Source: Streptococcus oralis (GTDB lineage: Bacteria > Bacillota > Bacilli > Lactobacillales > Streptococcaceae). Taken from it: a DNA stretch of 64,000 nucleotides. The stretch spans positions 61,825-125,824 of the forward strand of contig CAJPKC010000001.1 of NCBI GenBank assembly GCA_905370255.1, given 5' to 3'. How positions within the stretch are numbered: the first letter of the stretch is position 1; each line of letters opens with the position of its first letter. The translations under genes were made by a program, and so were the position numbers. Of this stretch, positions 58,281 to 64,000 are shown piece after piece. Under the pieces are notes generated by a model, which saw nothing but the letters and a program-made list of their open reading frames with translations, ran no database searches and was not told the DNA's origin.

Positions 58281-58292
58281 AAATTTTCCTTT

Positions 58293-59000
58293 CTAGTTGT
58301 CTAAGCGGTTGACGAGTTCGAGTCCGCCGGGAATTTCACTCATCATGTCTTCGAATTGTGAATAAATACGTGATGGTTGTGGATGGGTTTTTAATAAGTC
58401 AATCATCTCGCGTTTGTGTTCGCGATAATTGTCCATACCTGTGAAGCTATTGCACCATTCATCATAATGATTGATGAGCCAATCGGCTGAGTAGATATCG
58501 CCGACACTGTATAGGTTTAGTTCGAAGAGGTTTTCAACTGTACATTCATCGTCCATTTGGGTGATTTCGATGATTTCGGTATGTTGGTCTTTCCACATGA
58601 GTTTGACGGTTTCATGGGACAGATAGTCGGTTGAATAATCTTCATCGATATAGTCAAACGTTGCTTCGAAAGTGTATTGTTTCAAGTTGTCACGGATGGC
58701 GTTGAGGGCTGTTCCGTAATCGTGGTTGAAGATGTCGTCGAAGAAGTTTTCGACTACGTGTTTGAATGAACCGTTGCCTGTACCGTCGAAGTGCGATTCG
58801 TAGTCATAATAGTCATCAAATTCTTCGAGGATGGCGTTCAGTTTGTCAAGTGGTTCGGGTTGATTGATAATGGCATTGTTGATGTCCCGAATGAGAAGAG
58901 GCGTATTCGCTAAGTGTTGTAGATAGAGCAAATAGGCTGCGTTAATATTGGTTTCGGCATAGATGGAGACTGTGCCGGACGCGGTTGTTGGGTTAGCCAT
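58293..59000 (-). CDS. 235-residue acidic hypothetical protein
   Basis: Helical, acidic (EEFDDYYDYESHFDGTGNGS, FDYIDEDYSTDYLS). AGAAAGGACTAACC site. Starts 2 nt after the next gene upstream ends. No domain recognised. Confidence 0.74.
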   Translation of the reverse strand: MANPTTASGTVSIYAETNINAAYLLYLQHLANTPLLIRDINNAIINQPEPLDKLNAILEEFDDYYDYESHFDGTGNGSFKHVVENFFDDIFNHDYGTALNAIRDNLKQYTFEATFDYIDEDYSTDYLSHETVKLMWKDQHTEIIEITQMDDECTVENLFELNLYSVGDIYSADWLINHYDEWCNSFTGMDNYREHKREMIDLLKTHPQPSRIYSQFEDMMSEIPGGLELVNRLDN

Positions 59001-59002
59001 GG

Positions 59003-59287
59003 TTAGTCCTTTCTTAATAGTTCACGTAGTTCTTGATATTCAGTTTCAGAAATTCGATATGCGTGATTGTCAGTGCAATGCACAAGACCACCGTCGTCAT
59101 AAGGTTCAATCATGACGATAGCGTCTAGGTTAAAGATGTGTTCTTTTAGGTGAAGTGGTTTCATTGGAGTTTCCTTTCCGTTAGTGAATAGTTTGCACAG
59201 GCCTGCGTACATAATTAGAGGGATTGATAGCAAGCAGCCTAAGCACCAGACCATTAGGGTTATTTGGATAAAAAGTGATAAGATCAT
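59003..59287 (-). CDS. 94-residue membrane-plus-soluble protein with a second internal start
   Basis: Residues 1-36 are one long hydrophobic stretch (QITLMVWCLGCLLSIPLIMY). From the internal ATG at 59164 (MKPLHLKEHIFNL), preceded by its own GGAAAGGA, a 53-residue soluble part could be made separately. Both starts have good sites in the same frame, so one gene may give two products, or two former genes were fused. Confidence 0.72.
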   Translation of the reverse strand: MILSLFIQITLMVWCLGCLLSIPLIMYAGLCKLFTNGKETPMKPLHLKEHIFNLDAIVMIEPYDDGGLVHCTDNHAYRISETEYQELRELLRKD

Positions 59288-59299
59288 TGGATTTCCTTT

Positions 59300-60115
59300 C
59301 TATTCGAAGAAACTTTCTTTGCATAGTTTGAATGGTGATTCGGGGTTTTGATCGCGTGTCATTTGCCAGTATGCGCGGTCACGATATGTTTTATAGCGAG
59401 GGTCTTCTGTATTGATGGATAGCTTATTTTGTGTATTATCCAGTGTATTGCTGTAAAACATCGCTGGTACGGTGTATCCTGAGTTTTTCGAGTTTAAGAT
59501 ATCGAACAATTCTGGATGAAAGTCCATTAGATAGGTAGCCCGAGCGAAAGCGTTAGCATCGGATTCTAGCGTATATGCTCCGTTTCGATAGCTGTTTAAT
59601 AGAGTGTTAATAATATCTTTACGGAGTTTGTTTTCTTTTTCGGTTAGTGGTCGAGCGAGTGGTGGATGGTTCTGTTTGTAGTCTGATAGCGCTAAGGCTG
59701 TAAATCCAAGCGCAAACAGTTCGATGATGATGATTGGGATCAAACCATCCATATAGAGAGCAACTGGGATGTTTAGTAATTGAAATGTGAAAAAGCCAAT
59801 AAAACACCACATCATTTGTGAGAAATAACCAATACGATAACGTTTATAGATGAGATGTTTACGATACAAGGCCATGTATAAAATACAGTACGACGGAAAG
59901 GCTATTACAGCTGTAAACATGAATGCAGGAAAGTGTTCGTTGATATAGTTTCCGATTTGTTTTGCTATATTTGTTTCACTAAATTTACAAAATCCGAAGA
60001 AAATAGCTATAACGGTTACAATGCTGATGATTACAATTATAACACCTTTTAGTTGTTTGAAAAATTCTTCAATTTCTTCGCGCAAAGGCGGTTTTTGATA
60101 GTTCGGTTCTGTCAT
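59300..60115 (-). CDS. 271-residue membrane protein
   Basis: Helices near 23-45, 60-84, 95-115 and 118-140, then a cytosolic domain with an acidic helix ANAFARATYLMDFHPELFDI. AGAAAGGAAAACAA site. Function unknown. Confidence 0.76.
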   Translation of the reverse strand: MTEPNYQKPPLREEIEEFFKQLKGVIIVIISIVTVIAIFFGFCKFSETNIAKQIGNYINEHFPAFMFTAVIAFPSYCILYMALYRKHLIYKRYRIGYFSQMMWCFIGFFTFQLLNIPVALYMDGLIPIIIIELFALGFTALALSDYKQNHPPLARPLTEKENKLRKDIINTLLNSYRNGAYTLESDANAFARATYLMDFHPELFDILNSKNSGYTVPAMFYSNTLDNTQNKLSINTEDPRYKTYRDRAYWQMTRDQNPESPFKLCKESFFE

Positions 60116-60131
60116 TTGTTTTCCTTTCTAA

Positions 60132-60665
60132 TTACCACCAAAACATACGTTGGACTTGACTCCATGTTGACCATAGTGTTTCATCATCGTTCATATAAGT
60201 ACGTTCGATGAGCCACTTACGCCAGTATGCTTGTGGTTTGTTGTCGTAATAGTGATAGTACATATTGATTTGTGCGTGTTTGAACCATTTAAGTCCTAAT
60301 CGCAAGAACAATTTCAAGTCATCTAGTCGTTCTCGAATAAGAAGAGTTGTCACTTTTTGAATGAGCTCTTTTTGAAATTCGACCCATTTGAAATCATCAA
60401 TATTGTCGAAGTTTTCGATGGTTTTGACAATGTTTTTGCCGTTTTTATCAACAGCGTCTGGGTTGTCGAGTTTTAGAGCCGCATAAATATAGAGAATGAC
60501 GGCGTGGCTTAGCCCCCATGTGATGGCTGACCAGAAGCCACGTTTGCGATAGTTACGTAGATGTTTATAATATTGTTTTCGAAAAGGCTCTGGTTTGAAG
60601 AAGGGATAGTGTTCGTCTAACTCATAAATTGTTTTTCGAATATCTTCTGGGAGTTTGTAATACAT
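60132..60665 (-). CDS. 177-residue basic hypothetical protein
   Basis: Rich in Lys, Trp, Tyr (RKQYYKHLRNYRKRGFWSAI), with one hydrophobic segment near 50-64 (TWGLSHAVILYIYAA) and a Trp-rich end (TLWSTWSQVQRMFWW). AGAAAGGAACAACC site. Could be peripheral membrane. Function unknown. Confidence 0.74.
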   Translation of the reverse strand: MYYKLPEDIRKTIYELDEHYPFFKPEPFRKQYYKHLRNYRKRGFWSAITWGLSHAVILYIYAALKLDNPDAVDKNGKNIVKTIENFDNIDDFKWVEFQKELIQKVTTLLIRERLDDLKLFLRLGLKWFKHAQINMYYHYYDNKPQAYWRKWLIERTYMNDDETLWSTWSQVQRMFWW

Positions 60666-60680
60666 GGAGGTTGTTCCTTT

Positions 60681-60860
60681 CTATGAAATAATTAGCAATA
60701 CAATGGCTAGGATTATTAGTAATAGTGGTCCACCTGCAATCAATAAGAAATGCAATGCTTCTTTAATTGTTTTAGGGAAAGCAAAAATGAGTTCACCTAT
60801 GACTAATACGATGAAACAGCCAATTAGGAATGGAATTAATAACCAATATTGATTTGACAT
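60681..60860 (-). CDS. 59-residue two-helix membrane protein
   Basis: ATG at 60860 with AGAAAGGAATCGCA. MSNQYWLLIPFLIGCFIVLV is the first helix, GGPLLLIILAIVLLIIS the second. It fills the gap between the 60132 and 60873 genes with the standard spacing. Function unknown. Confidence 0.75.
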   Translation of the reverse strand: MSNQYWLLIPFLIGCFIVLVIGELIFAFPKTIKEALHFLLIAGGPLLLIILAIVLLIIS

Positions 60861-60872
60861 TGCGATTCCTTT

Positions 60873-61529
60873 CTATTCATCGTAATCTTTGACGACATAG
60901 TTTTTCACGTTTTCGATCATTGTTCGAACATTGTTTGTGAAGTGTTCGTCCGCTTTTAATTCACGTGCATCTTCGATTTTGATGTAAATATCGTCCATTG
61001 TTGTTGAGGCTTTGATTTTGGTTGTGTTGTCTAGTTGAACAGAGAAGCCCGATGAATCCCAACATTGATATTGTACAATTTTGACTTGAACAAGATCATT
61101 ATGTAATTCGAAACGCCCATAGATGCGTTCGTTTGAAAAATTTATTTTGGTGTACGCATTAGGTTGTTCGGGTCCAATACCGATATAATCATAAAATCGG
61201 TAATCGAAATCTTTTAGCAAGTGATGCAAGCGAATGTTGCGTTCAATATCTTGTTTGACGATATCTAGAGATTGCTTATTATCGACGTCGTAGCTGTAAT
61301 AAAGGTTATGTCCTTCGTTAGAGTGGTAGACGAATTCTCTGGTTCGATGATTGTAAGTCAGACCGTCGACGGTTTCAACATATTCGTTAACGTCTTTATT
61401 GAATTGATGGATTCGTTCTTCACGAGTTTCGTCTTCGATGATTTGTAATTCATGTTCGAGTTCTTCTTTTTCGGCTTGTAATTTGTCAATCGTTACTGAT
61501 AATTGGTTTAGTTTTTTTTGTAGTTCCAT
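60873..61529 (-). CDS. 218-residue protein with N-terminal coiled coil
   Basis: Residues 1-45 form a heptad-rich coil (LNQLSVTIDKLQAEKEELEH), followed by an alpha/beta part with IGPEQPNAYTKINFSNERIY. Overlaps the next gene upstream by 1-3 nt (TAATG). Function unknown. Confidence 0.75.
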   Translation of the reverse strand: MELQKKLNQLSVTIDKLQAEKEELEHELQIIEDETREERIHQFNKDVNEYVETVDGLTYNHRTREFVYHSNEGHNLYYSYDVDNKQSLDIVKQDIERNIRLHHLLKDFDYRFYDYIGIGPEQPNAYTKINFSNERIYGRFELHNDLVQVKIVQYQCWDSSGFSVQLDNTTKIKASTTMDDIYIKIEDARELKADEHFTNNVRTMIENVKNYVVKDYDE

Positions 61530-62227
61530 TATTGGTCCTCCGGTTCGAACGGATATGTGTTCGGATGAGTGTTGTTCAAATCAACTGTCAAGTAATAGTT
61601 TCTAGCCCATTCCACACAAACCAGGTCGTCACGTTTTAATTCAACGTTGGTCCATTTAGCCAAGAGCTCACGCGTATCAAATCGTTGGTCAACGACAACA
61701 CCGTAACCGTTTGGTGTTTTATGCAATTCAACGTTCATAGTTGGACGTTTTGCATCCTTTTTAGTTTGAGTGTTTTCGTGATAGTGTTGAACGTCAGCGA
61801 GGAATTCTTGCAAGAGTTCTTCCGTATCTTTTCCTTCGACAGGGTCGAAGTCGAATAGCCATTTGAGATGCTTTGAGTCGTAAGCATTTTCTTTTTTAGC
61901 GGCAAGCGCTGCGACTCGTTGAGGTAGACTTGATAGATTGAATTCATGGTCGAGCAATTTGTGTTGTAGGGCTTTGAACGTTTTGGTGTTACTACGAGGG
62001 TTGACTGAAACGTACATTCGGCACATTTCACCAAGCTCGCCCTGAGCAACAAAGGCTTGGAATTGATGGTGGAGTTGTTCTCGTTCTTTAGTTGTTGTGA
62101 AAGCGTTTCTGCGCTCTGTGAAGTTTGGCACAGTTTTGTTGTCTTTGTTTCGTGATACGAAAAGAACGACAGTCAGTTTGTCGCTCTCATGATTTTCGTC
62201 ACGATTCCACTTGTTGAAGTTTCCCAT
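61529..62227 (-). CDS. 232-residue conserved-type phage hypothetical protein
   Basis: Contains RMYVSVNPRSNTKTFKALQ, HLKWLFDFDPVEG and KTPNGYGVVVDQRFDTREL, an arrangement I associate with widespread phage proteins of unknown function that handle a nucleotide or nucleic acid. GAAAGGAAAATTC site. It overlaps the coiled-coil gene start. No catalytic assignment. Confidence 0.75.
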   Translation of the reverse strand: MGNFNKWNRDENHESDKLTVVLFVSRNKDNKTVPNFTERRNAFTTTKEREQLHHQFQAFVAQGELGEMCRMYVSVNPRSNTKTFKALQHKLLDHEFNLSSLPQRVAALAAKKENAYDSKHLKWLFDFDPVEGKDTEELLQEFLADVQHYHENTQTKKDAKRPTMNVELHKTPNGYGVVVDQRFDTRELLAKWTNVELKRDDLVCVEWARNYYLTVDLNNTHPNTYPFEPEDQ

Positions 62228-62241
62228 AAGAATTTTCCTTT

Positions 62242-62667
62242 CTATTCGACCGCGGATTTTGGTACACGGTCAATCGTGTCTTTGTATTGTACTTGATAAG
62301 TTTTGCTGTCTTCGTCTATGATTTTTGCTTTAGCTTGTTTTTCCAAGTATTCTGATTTAGAGTTTTTGAGTTTAAACGTGATAGCTTTTCCATCTTTAGC
62401 AATATCGTAGTAATCTTCGATGTGACCTTTTTGAATAGCTTTAATTTCGTCAACTTGTTTGTTTATGTTGGTTACTGATATGTAGGTTCCGCCTATACTA
62501 ATAATTGCGACAATAAGGGTCAATATTCCGAGGAATTTATCATCGTCTAGGAATAGGGCGCTTAGTCCGTATCCTAATGAGAGAGCGCCTAGACATACAA
62601 GAAACACAATCAAAACAATTTTCATGATGGCTTCTAAGTCACTGTTAATTAATAATTGTTCTAACAT
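62242..62667 (-). CDS. 141-residue two-helix membrane protein, paralogue of window-end gene
   Basis: Helices near 15-37 and 43-63, then a soluble part ending KIIDEDSKTYQVQYKDTIDR. The partial gene at 63729 ends with a similar KIISEDETSYQVQFNNQYAR, so the two are paralogues. AGAAAGGAAAAACTC site. Confidence 0.77.
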   Translation of the reverse strand: MLEQLLINSDLEAIMKIVLIVFLVCLGALSLGYGLSALFLDDDKFLGILTLIVAIISIGGTYISVTNINKQVDEIKAIQKGHIEDYYDIAKDGKAITFKLKNSKSEYLEKQAKAKIIDEDSKTYQVQYKDTIDRVPKSAVE

Positions 62668-62681
62668 TGAGTTTTTCCTTT

Positions 62682-63296
62682 CTAATTCTTGAATAAGGCT
62701 TCAAGTTGTTTGTTAGTATTTGATGCAAAGGTGATACGAATTTCGCCTTCTTGGTCGGATTTGTTTGGTTTGCTTTTGACACCAAAGACTTTTGGGGCAG
62801 TCCCTTTGATTGGTCGGTATTCAATTTTTTCAATGTAAGCATTAGTTGGATCAACGTCTTTTGCAAGCAAATTATCTTTTTCTAACACGACATTTTTAGC
62901 GATAGAGTCATTATTTTTTGTCGCAGTTAATTTGATTTCAATCATATTCTTGTGTTTATTGAAGCTATTTTGCAAGTCTTGAACGTTTTGTCTTTTATTT
63001 GTACTGATACTATGCCTGTTAGAAAAATCATTATAGGCTATTCTCACATCGGCTTTTAAGTCATTTTTGTAAATGGTTTTCCATTCAGCATTTGATACCG
63101 GGTAATTTCCTTCTGTATTTACGGCGAGTATTCCTAAAATAATCATACCTGTCAATATCATACAACAGCCAATAATATCGCTATTTTCATAACTAAACGG
63201 CGTTGTGGAGTATAAGATAAGTAGGAGACCGATTATAGCTAGGATACCTGCGAATATGGCGATGATATATACATTCTGTGCAATAAATTCTAACAT
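62682..63296 (-). CDS. 204-residue two-helix membrane protein, distant IEYRSTP family
   Basis: Helices near 8-28 and 40-60. External domain: EWKTIYKNDLKADVRI, IEKIEYRPIKGTAPKVFG, EIRITFASN, KQLEALFKN. Same order of blocks as the tandem trio at 48635-50599 but 12 kb away and diverged. TAGAAAGGA junction. Confidence 0.78.
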   Translation of the reverse strand: MLEFIAQNVYIIAIFAGILAIIGLLLILYSTTPFSYENSDIIGCCMILTGMIILGILAVNTEGNYPVSNAEWKTIYKNDLKADVRIAYNDFSNRHSISTNKRQNVQDLQNSFNKHKNMIEIKLTATKNNDSIAKNVVLEKDNLLAKDVDPTNAYIEKIEYRPIKGTAPKVFGVKSKPNKSDQEGEIRITFASNTNKQLEALFKN

Positions 63297-63308
63297 AGGT
63301 TTTCCTTT

Positions 63309-63716
63309 CTATTCGTCGATGCCAATGGTGGTTTTGAGCACCTTAATGACGTCATCGACTGAAATTTCTTGTGTTGCAACTGATTTGGATGTTACATAAA
63401 CGGCATCTCTTTCTAAATCATAATGAAAATAGAAATAAGCGACGTCTAGTTCTTTGTCTTTGAGAACAATAAATTCTTGAGTGTTTTCGCGATTATATCT
63501 TGGATCTCTGCTCGGTTGCAATATTCTTGTATAGTTTTCTACGTCTTTGGTTCCTCGGAGTTGATGTCGCAATGCGTAGACCATCAGTAAATATGTTTTT
63601 ACAGGGCGAATAACTTTTTCGATAGCCGTTTCCATTTTAATGAGAGTTTGACGATGTTGTCCAATTTCTCCGGTTGATGCTACTAATTCATCTATTTTTT
63701 CTGCAAGTGAGGGCAT
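63309..63716 (-). CDS. 135-residue hypothetical protein, LAEKIDEL family
   Basis: MPSLAEKIDELVASTGEIGQ... with a helical first half, beta-rich centre (AYFYFHYDLERDAVYVTSK) and ending VDDVIKVLKTTIGIDE. Similar layout to the 38534 gene. TAGAAAGGAAATCC site. Function unknown. Confidence 0.75.
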   Translation of the reverse strand: MPSLAEKIDELVASTGEIGQHRQTLIKMETAIEKVIRPVKTYLLMVYALRHQLRGTKDVENYTRILQPSRDPRYNRENTQEFIVLKDKELDVAYFYFHYDLERDAVYVTSKSVATQEISVDDVIKVLKTTIGIDE

Positions 63717-63728
63717 AGGATTTCCTTT

Positions 63729-64000
63729 CTAGTTTAAGTCATCTTTATTGATGCGAGCGTATTGATTATTGAATTGAACTTGATACGATGTCTCGTCTTC
63801 ACTGATGATTTTAGTTTCAACTTTATCAACTAGCCAATAGGGTGCGTCTGATTTCTTTTCGGCGATGATTAGAACGCCGTCTTTTTTGAGATTATAATAT
63901 GGTATTTTGCGGGTTGCTTGTTTTACTCTATTATATTCGTTTTGTTGTGTTTGTGAACAATCAATTAATGTGTATGCACCGCCAATGAGTACAATGGTGA
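63729..64000 (-). CDS. partial membrane-type hypothetical protein cut by the window end
   Basis: The visible C-terminal 89 residues start inside a hydrophobic segment (TIVLIGGAYTLI) and end ARINKDDLN. The KIISEDETSYQVQF block matches the 62242 gene. The 5' end lies beyond the window. Confidence 0.75.
   Translation of the reverse strand, partial: TIVLIGGAYTLIDCSQTQQNEYNRVKQATRKIPYYNLKKDGVLIIAEKKSDAPYWLVDKVETKIISEDETSYQVQFNNQYARINKDDLN

Overview
This looks like part of a large extrachromosomal or phage-like element of a Streptococcus (Lactobacillales). The low-GC sequence carries streptococcal-style sortase-anchored surface proteins, an accessory-Sec-like secA2/secY2 pair with a GtfA-like glycosyltransferase, a tRNA array, an anaerobic ribonucleotide reductase packed with group I introns, and long runs of small unknown genes with uniform spacing. 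No phage structural genes are visible. A giant phage, a phage-plasmid, or one of the giant oral Streptococcus elements called Inocles would all fit. That placement is inference; the sequence alone does not decide it.

Layout. 1-2,040 (+): an IS607-type element with serine recombinase and TnpB. 2,039-7,695 (+): a 1,814-residue cell-wall protein with a thioester domain and eleven ester-bond (VaFE) repeats. 7,705-12,060 (+): secA2, an RHH protein, secY2 and a small membrane protein. 12,060-17,888 (+): a glycosyltransferase and a 1,520-residue LPKTG adhesin, the probable glycosylated cargo of the preceding export locus. 18,040-19,082 (-): a NADAR-macrodomain fusion. 19,083-25,960 (-): a tRNA array with its own promoter and terminator, 17 tRNA or tRNA-like genes plus a tRNA relic, a LiaF-like membrane gene, tiny ORFs, and unusually long structured spacers, two of which hold solitary type I-C CRISPR-repeat-like units. 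25,985-28,780 (-): small genes, a HAD phosphatase and nrdG. 28,863-35,110 (-): nrdD, split into eight exons by seven group I introns. 35,222-37,537 (-): a complete cas3 with no Cascade or adaptation genes. 37,553-64,000 (-): about 45 mostly unknown small genes, nearly all preceded by the same TAGAAAGGA-type junction, with several paralogue families. Within this block are one divergently transcribed secreted protein under a palindromic promoter and an intergenic pair of candidate small RNAs.

How it may work together. The + strand left part remodels the host surface: large adhesins, a dedicated export channel and a sugar transferase. The tRNAs and NrdD/NrdG support translation and anaerobic dNTP supply. 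NADAR-macro, Cas3 and the solitary CRISPR repeats look like parts of a conflict layer against ADP-ribosylating or type I-C CRISPR defences. The most unusual items are the solo Cas3 with orphan I-C repeats, the seven-intron nrdD with a 14-nt micro-exon, and the structured RNA modules between tRNAs.
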